Of a stretch of 64,000 nt of DNA, positions 1 through 11,015 are shown one piece after another. The stretch comes from Agroathelia rolfsii (Eukaryota > Basidiomycota > Agaricomycetes > Amylocorticiales > Amylocorticiaceae), in the NCBI GenBank assembly GCA_018343915.1, contig JABRWF010000002.1, positions 1,054,001 through 1,118,000 on the forward strand, read 5' to 3'. Below the pieces are notes generated by a model. The model was given only the letters and a program-made list of their open reading frames with translations, was not told where the DNA came from and did not search any database. A program made the position numbers and the translations under genes. The number at the start of each line of letters is the position of its first letter. Within the stretch, counting starts at the first letter, position 1.

Positions 1-939
1 CTGGATGTTCCTTGATGAAGTCTTGAAGTATTGCCCTGAGCAATAACGGAAAGGGAACGGTGGTCGGTCACCATATAAGTTGTCATTGTAATACTTGTGT
101 CTGTAAACCGACTAGACAGCTAACAAATGTGAAGGTACATTACCTCCTGCGTTATATTTGTATTTGGTGCAGGGTACAGAATGGTTTGGGCCCCAATATT
201 GCAAGATAAATCACTATCATCCCTTGCGTTGGTAGTTATAACATTTGCTGTCGCGAGTGCGGCGCATACTATGGTAGCGGCAAGAGACTTGTACATTCTT
301 AATTAGCGTGCTTAGAGAAGGGATAGGTTGTTGCCAGTGGGATTGATTTATGCAATACATCGCTCAACACCACATTTTATACGGTATTGCTACTAGTATA
401 TTCTATAATGAGTGGGTTCCGTGAGTAAGCCAGAAGAAGACTCAGTATCTCTGGCTGGAAATCATATCGCCAGATAAGAGACACTAGCTTGTCTACTAAA
501 TGCTATACGGAATGTTTATGGGCTTGGCCAAGTCATGAGGACAGTTCTCTGAGCATGGATGCTTAGCATTTAGTAGGGGCTATGAACTCAATTTCGGAAT
601 CTTATCCCGACTCGCAACCTGGTTGCATCAAATCCCTAGACTCGAAAGTAATTACTGTATACCAAATTGATTCATGAAAGCTACTGGACGGAATGGATAT
701 GGGACCAATAGAAACATATCAAGTCATACCCATAAGTAATATCAAGGTTGTTCAAGAGACCTTAACACGCATACAAGCACCATTAACCCCATATCTACGC
801 ACTCAGAGTCATGGATTACTGTTTAATATCCCTTATCTTTCTTTCTACTAGTTTGAAGTATTTTTCGCAACGAATGGATATGGTGAGTATGCCCGCTTAC
901 AGTATATGCACTAACCTTTTCTCGAACTACCGGCGATCT
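1..939. other. gene-poor left edge
   Basis: No open frame, intron pattern or family motif that I trust was seen here on either strand. The base composition is balanced and stop codons are frequent. The stretch could be the decayed upstream part of the relic that starts near 940, but I could not recognise further homology. Confidence 0.4.
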
Positions 940-1678
940 CCTTGTGCGATGCAAGTATACTAAACACAGGTGGCTTATTCCTAACAGTTGCACATGACCA
1001 AGCGGCAAGGAGTAATGTTGTGTTTGGAGGAAGCATACATTATCATATGCTGATCCGACTCCTACGTCTCTTGAAAACCTATTCGCACCATAGGTTGAGA
1101 CATTTGTTCGTAATGCTCGACCATTATTTCTATTACATGCAGCATCAGATTTGAAGGATTGCAGCTTTACCGAAAACGGTTTAAATCTCGAGATAGTATT
1201 CGCTACCGCATGGGTGAGCTTCTCCCATTTTGTGAGCGCTAACAATTCAATTTGGGTGCTGGGACGTGAAGCGGCTGCTGATTAAGGGGAGATGGATATC
1301 GTTGTACCTCCGTTCTTGAGAGATATACGAAGATTACACAAGTGTCGTGTAAATCAAACTCATAAATAGAGAAATACTGATGGTGCAGTAATGTGGATGG
1401 ATGTCCATGGATCCTTCTGGTATCCGAGAGCCTGTCTATGCTTTCGACTATTCAAGTTATGCAGTCGAGAACTGCACGACCTGGAAGGGAGGACGACATG
1501 TAAGTCAATGATGACTCAATATAATGTGCTAGTTAGTATTTATCCAACGGCACAAAGAGGCGATCACGAGACGCAGTACGAGTTGAAGCCGATGATGCTT
1601 CATTTAGTAGGTTTCTTAGGTCAGACTTACCTGGGTTCCGGTAGTAGTATGTTATACCACTTGCCACCGGCGCCTTAG
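940..1678 (+). pseudogene. relic of a CR-type P-loop NTPase gene (C-terminal part)
   Basis: Translated pieces on the plus strand match, in order, the C-terminal half of the intact NTPase encoded at 35798-38832. The relic has LFLTVAHDQ near 975 where the gene has LLLTIAHDH. It has WVSFSHFV near 1212 where the gene has RVSFSHFV. It has QYELKPMM near 1578 where the gene has LYEMKPMM. The pieces lie in different frames, separated by stops (for example just after 1280 and before 1391), and the family's N-terminal Walker A exon is not visible. I therefore read it as a non-functional paralogue, not a sequencing break. The order and spacing of three matches make chance unlikely. The reverse-strand frame at 823-1245 is its shadow. 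Confidence 0.7.
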
Positions 1679-2197
1679 TAGTATCAGGATAGAAGTCGAA
1701 CTACTCACCTATTTATATACAATGCTTTTGTCTTTAAGACTGTGCGTATCTTATTACTCCTAGGTAAGTACCTCGGATGTAATCCATGCCTTGATATTCT
1801 TAGTGTCGAGCTAGCATCGAGGCTTCGTTGGATCGAGACCGTAACTTTCTAAGCACCATGCATGTTCAATCATATACGGAAGTCGATGTGAGACCTTGCC
1901 GCATGAGGTAATGTTATTGTTAGTCGATACACGTAACTGATTCTCTACGATTTCAGCTAGCATCTATCAAAAGCAGCATCACTCTTCTTATTCATGACAG
2001 CTTATATTATATACTATCCTGTAGTATGCCACAACAGTGAAACACCCTCAGGTCAGGTCCGTAGCAAGAATAACTGGATTTTTGAAAATAAATAAAGAAT
2101 GATTTAGAGCGATCCAGCTCGTCCCCAAGGCCAGAAGATGGGTACAGTCCTATTAAAATACCCCATTAGAAAATGGTCGAGAAATGATAACGACTTG
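1679..2197. other. intergenic
   Basis: No gene seen. The last 100 bases before the stop codon of the DUF1295 gene are A-rich and probably contain its 3' end on the minus strand. Confidence 0.4.
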
Positions 2198-3407
2198 TTA
2201 AATACGGTCTAACCTCTTGTATTCTTCCCATTTGGGGTCACCACCGAATTTCTTATCTCCTGCGCGCTCCAGCGGGGGAACTCCAGATACCTGTAGCAAA
2301 AAGGAATGTTGGTACATCAATTTGGGCACCACATCATGAAAGCAAACCTTTCGGAGAAGGAAATAAGTAGTGAGTGGGCTAAGAGCCGCTAAAGCTATCG
2401 AACCCGCCGGCAGAGCGACTGTGGATAAGGCCCATACTCCGGTCCAAATGCCGATTTCACCTACGTAGCTATAGTAATCAAATACCTCAGCCCCCATACG
2501 TATACAAGAGTCGTAGAATTGACGCACTTGGGGTGTCGGCTGATGCTCCATAGTCCACGGGTGATAAACTTCTCATCATGTTGCTTTGCATCTTTGGCTT
2601 TTCTCCATGCTGATTTCTGGTGGTCCGCGATAACCTCGAAAGCCAGTGATGTCACGTATAAACCAACAGCGAGATAATCTCTGGTTCTCAAAGCAGGAAC
2701 GGTGGTTGGTGGAAGTGTGTTCACCTGCAAACCGCGTAAGAAACATTGAGCAATGTAGAAAAAGGCTTTAAACTACCAGGTAAACCGGCATGCCAACCAG
2801 CAAGACCCAAGCGGCTAGATTCATGTTAAGTGAAGTAAAGTGTGGTATTATACAATAGTCGTACCCTGGGCCATCCAGAAAAATGTGAACCTAGACGGCT
2901 TATGCTTCACTTCGTCAAATCGTGAGTCGCCGCCTGCTTTGATAGCACGCTATCGAAATCGTGTCAGGGGAAGCTAAAGGGGGAACTGAATAGATTGATG
3001 CATAATAGACTTACATGGATGAGGAAACTGCCAAGCCTAGCACTCCAGATGCCAAGTGCCGCAGTGAGTAGCAATTGTCTTGGTGCAAAGCTCGAGATGG
3101 CAGGAAGAGAGACGGGGTGTTTGTGCCAATATTTCGCCTTTAAGGCCGGATAATAGAGAGAAATAAACGTCGTCGAGAGAAAGCCTTAATGTGGTATTAG
3201 TCCAGATCGTGCTTGCTTGCTTAAGATGCGTACCGGCTGCACCACCTAGGTCGTAGAACATTTCATTGGCCTGAGGAACGAATATAGCTGCAAGGACTAA
3301 GTAGAATGACGTCAGATACAACATAGCTGCATGCCATTCGTAGGCTGACCTGTTTGCAAGCCAAAGGCGCTAGCAAAGACGGGCGCAAGGCGAGAGAACA
3401 CAGGCAT
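2198..3407 (-). CDS. DUF1295 / steroid 5-alpha-reductase-like membrane protein
   Basis: Predicted 271-residue multi-pass membrane protein of the DUF1295 family (related to the C-terminal domain of steroid 5-alpha reductases and isoprenylcysteine methyltransferases). The substrate in fungi is not known to me. Exons on the minus strand: 3350-3407, 3234-3287, 3015-3184, 2865-2949, 2777-2814, 2528-2724, 2348-2468, 2198-2290; all seven introns are 50-70 bp GT-AG. Joining restores the family signature SRHPNYVGE across intron 6, preceded by RGLWS. The C-terminus carries VSGVPPLE, AGDKK and a WEEYK segment typical of the family. Hydrophobic stretches are visible in exons 3, 5, 6 and 7. Start chosen at the ATG opening exon 1; an upstream start is not excluded. 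It is divergent from CWC2, 331 bp away. Confidence 0.88.
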
Positions 3408-3738
3408 TGTCGGCGTCAAATGGTGGTTGAGAGTGAAGAATAGTGCAAAGCAGAGGTATGCCAAGGTATATGATGGTCAGTCAAGATTCGGGCGTTAGGA
3501 AGGGCGTTCGATCGAGATCATCGCTTCGACCGCCATGTGGAATGTTATAAGCAAAAGGGGTCGTCGTTTTCATGTGTTATTTAAACAAGGCAACGGATTA
3601 GCCGGTATAGATTATCCATGGCGAAGTAAGACGAATGATAAGTAAGGTGTTGAGTGAAGTGGTTCAAGTTATAAAGAATGCAGTTTGAGTCTGCTTGACC
3701 AAGTCCAGGTTCATAATTCTCCGTTTGCGACCACCACC
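3408..3738. promoter_or_regulatory. bidirectional promoter region, DUF1295 gene / CWC2
   Basis: The two start codons face away from each other across 331 bp. A TATA-like TATAAAG lies at 3670-3676, 63 bp before the CWC2 ATG, which itself has a strong purine/C-rich context (CCACCACC before ATG). Promoter function is inferred from position. Confidence 0.45.
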
Positions 3739-5013
3739 ATGTCTGATGCTCTGACTACGACCACGGCAACGACAGTGACCACTAAGCCAGCCAAGGCCCA
3801 GAAAAAGCTCAAACCAGCCAGGAAACAGGTCAAGCCTGGCGATGTAGAGAAAAAAGAAACACCGCAAACCGGCAAAGAATACAATATTTGGTACAACAAA
3901 TGGGCCGGTGGTGACCGCGAAGACAGCTACTCCAAGTACGCAGCAGTATGCCACACTGGCTTCCAACATGATTCATGACGCTCATCCAAGCTATTCTACA
4001 GCAAAACCAAGTCTCAGACACGATGCAATATTCGTAAGGATGCTGGACTAACACGCGCGCAAACGACTGGGATGCAATATGTCTGTCTTTTCTTCGCTCG
4101 TGGTTGCTGCCCCTATGGCTGGGAGTGCGAATATCTACATACACTTCCGGACCCTACAAAGTCCATCCCAGACTCGTCCAAGGACTGCTTCGCACGGGAC
4201 AAGTTCGCTGATTACAGAGATGACATGGGTGGCGTTGGCTCTTTCAACAGACAGAACCGTACGTTGTATGTGGGAAGGATCAAGGAAACGGGCAATGGCC
4301 AAGAAACGGAGGAGGTTGTGAGGAGGCATTTCAAAGAGTTTGGCGAGATCGAAAGGAGTATGTGTCTGAGTTCATTTGTTTGCTATTTAACATGCTTACC
4401 AACTGACTCCTCCCTTATAGTACGAGTTCTGCAATACCGCAGTGTAGCCTTCGTTACGTATGTCTCTGAACTCCACGCGCAATTTGCAAAGGAGTCCATG
4501 GCATGCCAGTCTCTTGACAACGACGAGATACTCAACGTCCGATGGGCAACCGAAGATCCCAATCCTGTACAAAAGGTGGCCGAAAAGAGAAGGTTAGAGG
4601 AGATGGGTCGGGACGCCATTACGGCACGAATGGACCCCCGCATTGTCGACGCCATGCGGGCTGTTCGCGCACTGGAAGACGGAGATGCAATTGATGATGA
4701 TGGCCAATTGCTATTGGAGAATGGGGGTGACACAGCTGACGCTGACGGAGATGCGTATGAACGGGACGCCAAACGACAGAAAATTAACTCAGAAGCAGAG
4801 GCAGATGTTGATGTTGATGATGATATATCAACAGTACCACCATCCTCAGCCCCGCCTCAGTCAAAAGGTCTTCTCAGCGCTGATACTCTCGAAGGCCTCC
4901 GGTACTTCGCCGAGATCAAGGCTCGCACAGCACCCCCAGTGGCCAAATCGGCTTCGCGACCACCAGCTACCACCACGCTTGACTTGGGCGGCTATGGTAG
5001 TGATGATGACTGA
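3739..5013 (+). CDS. CWC2: pre-mRNA-splicing factor CWC2 (RBM22-like)
   Basis: Predicted 381-residue RNA-binding component of the NineTeen complex, which links the U6 snRNA/pre-mRNA catalytic core to the spliceosome. Exons 3739-3935, 4002-4357, 4421-5013; both introns GT-AG. The order is typical: a lysine-rich N-terminus; the Torus segment with GGDRED and SNKTKSQTRCNI; a CCCH finger (LFFARGCCPYGWECEYLH); the conserved FADYRDDMGGVGSFNR; and an RRM with RNP2-like TLYVGRI and RNP1-like VAFVTYV, the latter rebuilt across intron 2. The C-terminus is acidic and low in complexity and ends in GGYGSDDD. It converges on TMA46 with 275 bp between the stops. Confidence 0.95.
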
Positions 5014-5288
5014 TTTTTTTGTTTTATGTATTTTATTTGTTTACGGTTGTGCAATTATTTAACGGGACTTGGGTTTAATCTGTACTTACTAGTACGTGCG
5101 CACATGAATATCATTCCCGTATCATCAAATGTATTGTAATCAAGTGTTGACAGCCATTATAGCTGATCGTGGAGATACTAGTAACCAACATCTTCGGTTC
5201 TTCCGAGTCGGTCTCTGGGCCTATCGTACACCACATGTATGCACTCACAGTTAAACTGGTTCAGCGCCTAAAGGTTAGAGTGGTATAC

Positions 5289-6901
5289 TCAATCGGCATC
5301 CCCGAGTTCTCCCGGCCCTTCATCACTACTATTACCATCGCCCTCGCGCCCATCAGCAGCAGACTCATCGCCCTCGAGGCTAAGCGCAGCAATTCTCTGG
5401 GCTTCACGTTCGGTGTCCTCATCGAGCTGTTCTTGCCTGTATTTGCTAAGGTCCCACTCTTCCGATTCGTCATCGTCATCATCTTCGAACCATTCCGGGT
5501 TATATTGGAACTGCGTAGGGAGAAAACGGAGGCGTGTGTGAGTCAATGTAAATGAATACGTTCGAGAAAGGAAACGGGACATACGAGATCCCTGCCACTC
5601 ATGCCGTTACTCTTGCCCGCAGCGGCCTGGGCATCCTTGGCTTTCTGAGTCGCTTCAAGTTCGGCTGTCTTCTTGTCAAGTCGTGTCTGCTTCCATTTTG
5701 CGAATGTTTCGGGTGTGACCGGTGTCAAGTTCGGTCCAAGTTTGTGTCGCTATCCAATCCCAAGAATATATCCATCAGAACAGTGGCGTGCGAGACAGGT
5801 CTGGATGTGAGATCGTACCTCTACTTCCAGGAACTCTTCGATACTGATCGTGTTTGCCTTGGCAGCCTCCTCTGCGGCCTTCTTCTGTGATTTGAGTACA
5901 AACCCTGGAGGAAGTGCGTGCCGGTATTGACAATTTTCGCCGTTAGGACATTCCCAGAACCAGCCAAACCTAAGCACAAATTATGATTAGCATATACCGA
6001 TCGCATAGTATTCAAGGGAAAAAATCTTGCTTTGAAGTTTCGATTGCTTGGATAAAGTATTTGCATACAATCTACAAGTAACAGACGTATCAGAAATACA
6101 AAATCACCAAAAAAGGCCAAGAATTTATACATACATCTGTCGTTGTTCTTGGATTGCCATGTTTGGATAGTACAACCTGACGCAGCTTGTCCTCGTCCCA
6201 TTGATCCATAGTATCTATTATGATTCGTATCTGACGAGTGAGTACGGAGAGACACGATGACAAGGCAAGAAAAGACAAATCCCCACAAACCTTTGAGTTT
6301 TTCCTCTCTCGAATCCTCGTACAGGTTCTTCTTGTCCACCTTTCTCCCTACATTAGGATCATGACTAAACTTGCACTTGTTCCCCTTCTCGCAATTGCCC
6401 GCCTTGAAGAATACACAAAGCACCGTCTTAGGGTCGACACCAAACGGCACTTTTTGCGTCTGCACTGGCTTGAAGAGCGCCGCCTCCTCCTTCTTGCGCT
6501 TTTCCTCATCTGCTTTTTCCTTGGCACGCAGCTCACGCTCACGTTCCTTGGCGAGCGTCTCACGCGATTTGCCCGCTTCTGATGCCTGCTTTTGGATACG
6601 GGCGACCTCTTTCTGAACCTTGGCAGATTTGTTTTTCTAATAATAATAATAAAATAATCCATGATGATTGTAAGGCCATGTGAGCTCTTGAGGATTAATG
6701 GCGACAGATCTCCCACGGGTTGAGGGAAGGTGAGCGTGAAGAAAAGAAACGTACATTTTTCATACCAAAGGTCTACATGTTTCTTGATCGGTAAGCCCAA
6801 GCCTGCAAGCAGTGGTTTGTTCGAGAGATCGACTATACCTTGTCCACTTTGACCTTGGAACTGCTACTGCTGCTCGGGTTATTCTGTTTCTTGGGAGGCA
6901 T
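5289..6901 (-). CDS. TMA46: translation machinery-associated protein 46 (DFRP1/ZC3H15-like)
   Basis: Predicted 361-residue protein of the family that binds the translation-linked GTPase RBG1/DRG1 and associates with ribosomes. Exons on the minus strand: 6839-6901, 6755-6772, 6291-6636, 6135-6214, 6031-6071, 5819-5969, 5585-5749, 5289-5510. The N-terminus begins MPPKKQNN, followed by a lysine-rich coiled region. Two CCCH fingers follow: [20 protein letters not shown], and one spanning CKYF to CQYRH. Between them lies the hallmark [11 protein letters not shown]. An acidic DFRP-like tail contains [11 protein letters not shown]. Odd points: exon 2 is only 18 bp, and the intron 5970-6030 is GC-AG (starts gcaaga, ends cttag). 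No GT donor gives the expected KFGWFW join. Confidence 0.94.
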
Positions 6902-7438
6902 GATGGAGGTTTGCTATTAGGCGTTCTGGAGGTGACTGTATCTGGTAAAAGCGATAGTTGGTGCAAGTGAATGCAGATGTTGTGTGGACCTTTCAAGCGT
7001 TGCTTCAAGCTGCAGCCTTGCCAGTGCGAGGAGATGAGATGACGGCGTGATGCAAAAGCCGCCATCTCGTCACGTGACAGCCACCACTTGCTTCTTCTCC
7101 AATCACTCACTTTTCCGTGTCCGTAGATAGATGATCTATGTACAATTTGCTAGCCATGATTTTACATCTCCTTCTTTTTACTATATACATATATGTAATC
7201 GGTATCATAGCTCAAATCAAAGCATTGCGACATTTGGAAGAATTAAAGTACTTGTGTGTAATGCAAATGCGAGAAAAATTTAAGAAAAGATAAAGACAAA
7301 GAATCCATGGTATGCGACGTGGTCATAATGCATGAGATACGTTTCGGTCCGTGTACGGCATGTCAAATCGTTAGTCATAGTATCATATTCGTTGTGACCG
7401 TCCCCATCCCTTTTCCGAGCGATCGACAATCAATTTCC
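6902..7438. other. intergenic, TMA46 upstream / orphan gene downstream
   Basis: Contains the upstream region of TMA46 and the 3' side of the minus-strand orphan that stops at 7439. No further gene, RNA or repeat was recognised. Confidence 0.4.
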
Positions 7439-9595
7439 TCAAAGTCTCTTCCCCATGAGCCCTCCTCGACGTGAAATAGAGCCAATCCGGCTCGGTTGGC
7501 TAGTGGCTGAGCTAAGAACAGATGGTAACCGACTGCTGATAGTCGAAGACAAGGTATTAGGTCGTGCGCGGGGGACAGTAGATCCATTGCCGGCGGCGGA
7601 AGCTGTGGTAGGCTCTGACGATGCAACAGTAACGGCACCAGCACTGGTATTGCTAAAGAATCCAAATCTTGAAGGAGGCTTCATTCCACTCGAAGTACCT
7701 GTGTGTTGCTGTGGCTGACGCACTGCCGTCGGCCTTGAAGCTTCGAGGCGACTCGTTGGCTTACTAGCTGGTGGTGACAGTGGTGCAGCAGCAGCATTCT
7801 CGATGTCTGCACGGGCAATGTTCGAAGTGGCTGAAGTGCTGAGCCCAATAGCTTTCGGCTTCTTGATTGACAAAGATGGAAGTAGCATCGCCCCCTTAGG
7901 AGGGCGCTGGATTTGCGACATACTCCGTGTTGACACATGTTTCGTGTTGCTTGCGGCGCTCACAGATGTTGCCGGAGGGACAGGAACTTGTGCAACGGAA
8001 GCCCTGCGGACGACGAGAGGTGCACGGGCCGGTTTGGGTTCGATGGGCCGAATGCCTAGAGCCGGAGCAGACGGGATATCGCCGGATGATTGAGTGCGAT
8101 AAGAACGCTTGACGATCCTGAGCGCAGGTGCTGCAGGAGGGGCAGGTACTTGAGGAGATGGTGCTCGACACTCGGAGGAAGATATTGACATTTCAGAGAC
8201 GAGGACGAGATCCTGAGCCGTCGGCTCAGGACTAGCACATACTATGTGAAGAGTGTTGAGTCAGTGGATTGCTCATCCCCATTAGTATATGAAAGCACAT
8301 ACCATCTAGTCCGGCGAGTGAAGCTCGTGCCGATGAGGTGGCTTTGATTTTGGACACATCAAAATCCAATTCAGGCGCTTCAATATCCGAAAAGATCGTC
8401 GAGGGCGGTGGTGTGGACGGTTTGGGTGGAAATACGGGGGTATCTTGATCGAGTGAGGATATCTCCTTCGATGCCGCTTCTACCAATGCATTCAAATTCT
8501 CTTCCTCCTTTTTCATGTCGAACTCTTCATCACCAAAGGACAATAGCGCATCGTTGCCGAAGAAAGAAATGCGGTCGTTTATCAGATCAAAAGAGGCGTC
8601 TGCAGACTGCATTTGTGACGTGAAGGACGCATGCAGGTCTGCGGATTCGCGACGAGAGTGTCCCATGGATGATTTTCGTCCTACAGAGCGTCGGGGACGG
8701 AGTATTGGTGGAGGGATAGGCGCATCCTCTATGATAGATTCACGTAGGGCCGTAGACATGGAGAACGGGGAGAGGAGAGCGGGTATATAATTTTCTTCCT
8801 CCTGTGTATCTCGATCCGGAGATGCACTGTCAAGTTGAATTTGAGGAACAGCAGTGTGTAAGGGTGTCTTGGGAGTCTGTTTCTTCACTCTCAAAGTCCC
8901 AGAGTCAGGGGTTACAGGTTGTAAGTTCTTTGGGGAGCGAGAAACCTGGAAGAAATAATTAGTATATCACGTGTATGGATGAAATTTTGATAGAGACCGA
9001 CCTCGTCGAAGAACGCTCTACTTGCTGCCGACGCGAGCGGGCTATCCTGTTCGAGGAATTCCTGGACATTCTGAGGGGGTGGAATTGTAGAGTTCCTCAA
9101 AGGAGAAGGATTTAGGGTTGTTGCAGTCTCTTCACGTTTTGAGGGTGCTTTCTTAGGTCCCAAGTCAAGACTTATGTCGGCAAGAGGTGAACGTGCGGGA
9201 CTCCGTGGCATAGTGCATTGAATGAAATCAATGCTTTCGTCCAGGAGGTTCTTGTTTTCGGTTTCCCGGTTTTCGGTCGCCTCCTCAGGGTTGGTATTTT
9301 CCTCTGACGTCGATAGCTCATCGTCAGCCGTAACATCGCCTACATCGACCAGCCTCTTCCTCAACCTCACAGGGGATGGCGGTTTAGATCCGGGGCTGTG
9401 GTTTGAGGTACGTACGAAGAACGCGCTGGCAGTGATAGGGTCAGGAGCCGAGTTCTCCTTGTCTGAAGCAGAGCCTATCGAGCCAGTTTCCGAGTCCCAG
9501 CCTGGCGAATCTGCACGGATAGATTGCCTGTCCTGAGCAGCAGACGTCGTGAGAGGATCAAAGAGATCCAGGATGCTGTTCCGTGGACGTGTCAT
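7439..9595 (-). CDS. serine/proline-rich protein of unknown function
   Basis: I do not recognise this 679-residue protein. Exons on the minus strand: 9002-9595, 8303-8945, 7439-8241; both introns GT-AG and the frame closes exactly. The likely start is the ATG giving MTRPRNSILDLFDPLT; a short hydrophobic/acidic motif at an otherwise disordered N-terminus suggests a conserved docking segment. The rest is rich in S, P, T and E with many SP/TP sites (for example KPPSPVRLRKR and PRSPARSPL). An acidic block near the middle is followed by a basic tail containing SRFGFF, several SRLP/SRIG repeats and a C-terminal RRGGLMGKRL. Many SP/TP sites and the basic tail would fit a cell-cycle or cytoskeletal phosphoprotein, but that is inference only. 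Its first 40 codons and upstream region are duplicated at 11.0-12.7 kb. Confidence 0.72.
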
Positions 9596-11015
9596 GGTCC
9601 AACAGCGCTGTGGGTGTGGTGGGAGTGAACCAAGAGGTTGGGGCCGTATTCCGCGACCCTTGGTTGACAACAACAGCGTCGGACTTTTCGTATGCGCTAG
9701 ATCACGTGGTCGTATGTTTTCTCACTCATCCTTGCATTCTTACATCTTCACATTTTCCAGTAACAAGACCAATACAATGGTTTTGGGCGGAGACATAATC
9801 ATTTGATCTCAGGGAGCAAAAACATTCAACTCCTGACCGCCTGAAGTCGAAAACGAGGGAACAGTTTTTTTCTTCGAGCTACTGACCGATACTGATCGCA
9901 AGCCACACGATACTCACAATAGTACTAGTATTATGGAGCGAGCCTGCTACTGCACCAATACTATTGTTCATGATGATACTATAATCCTGATAGTATACTA
10001 GTATATACTTATTGAGGGGCGTGAAATGGTAATAATGTTCCTGTGTCTTTTGTCTCATTTGCCTCCGGGCCGGCGCAGAAAGAAAAAAGCTGCTGAGTCC
10101 GTGACGTTCGCCTGAGGAAACGGAAGGTGATCGCTGAACCAGGCAGATTATTCTTAAATGCGTCATGTATGAGATACTGTTCCATAATTTTCAGAAAAGA
10201 TGGTGGCGTACAAGAATAATTGGTTCTTTTTTGGAGAAGGGTAGGACAACAAAGAAAAATTATTTCTGGATGATTGATTAAAATGATAAACATTGTATCT
10301 CTGAGGTAGTTCTGCTGATTGTTATGCACGTGAACAAGATCCAACGGCTAAAAGCATACCGGTAAATTTCAACTTCCAAATATGTCGCAGACGATCCTCA
10401 GTGGAGTAGCGTTCGTTCCTTACCTGGGACTGGTGAGGTCACAATTATAATGAGCGAAGCTTATTGTCTTGCTCCGAAGCATTTGCACGTGATAAATATA
10501 GAAACATGAATCATTCGAGAATGCTCTTCGGTGAGTACTAGTAAACTGGTTATGACGGTCCCGTACGCCAAGTGTCGAGCTGGACAGTTTCAAGGTTTAT
10601 TAATCATTCAATTTAGTTGTAAAAGCGAATGGGCGGTCAGAACCACCCAATATAATGTATATATAGCGTAAGGCGATACTCATGGTAATTATCATTTGAG
10701 GTCCTGTGTGACTCTAGGCCAAAAGATTGAGCGCAGAATGTGTCATATGGGCAGACGTCCAACACACACCCAAGCCCAAAAGAATGAGAGAAATCTGGGT
10801 GCGAGATCTGGGCCTCGGATTTACAAAGCAGACGCAAGTATATTTGGATTTGTGGATCATGGAGTACCATTAATAGCGCCGCATCCAGACCAGTTTGGAT
10901 CCACACGAGCTCTGCTGGACAGTATGCTGGCCCACGCCAGCGGTACATTGATTATTTATCGTCCTGAGATGATCAAAACTAAGGGAGCAGGGCAGAGAAT
11001 TAGTTCATCCGACGA
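9450..11015. repeat. tandem duplication, unit 1
   Basis: First copy of a unit of about 1.6 kb. It starts within exon 1 of the orphan gene (near 9450-9475) and runs through its promoter into non-coding DNA. Landmarks shared with unit 2 in the same order: GAGCCTATCGAGCCAGTT (9474 versus 11041), GTCGGACTTT and TCACGTGG (about 9690-9706 versus 11203-11230), the word ATATGTCGCAG/ACATGTCGCAG (10380 versus 12021), GCACGTG near 10487 versus 12135, and GGATTTACAAAGC (10816 versus 12507). No gene was identified between 9595 and 11015. Confidence 0.72.

Noticed and set aside
823..1245. 140-codon minus-strand open frame
   Set aside because: It lies antisense to the NTPase relic, and the equivalent antisense frame exists over the intact gene; it is a shadow.
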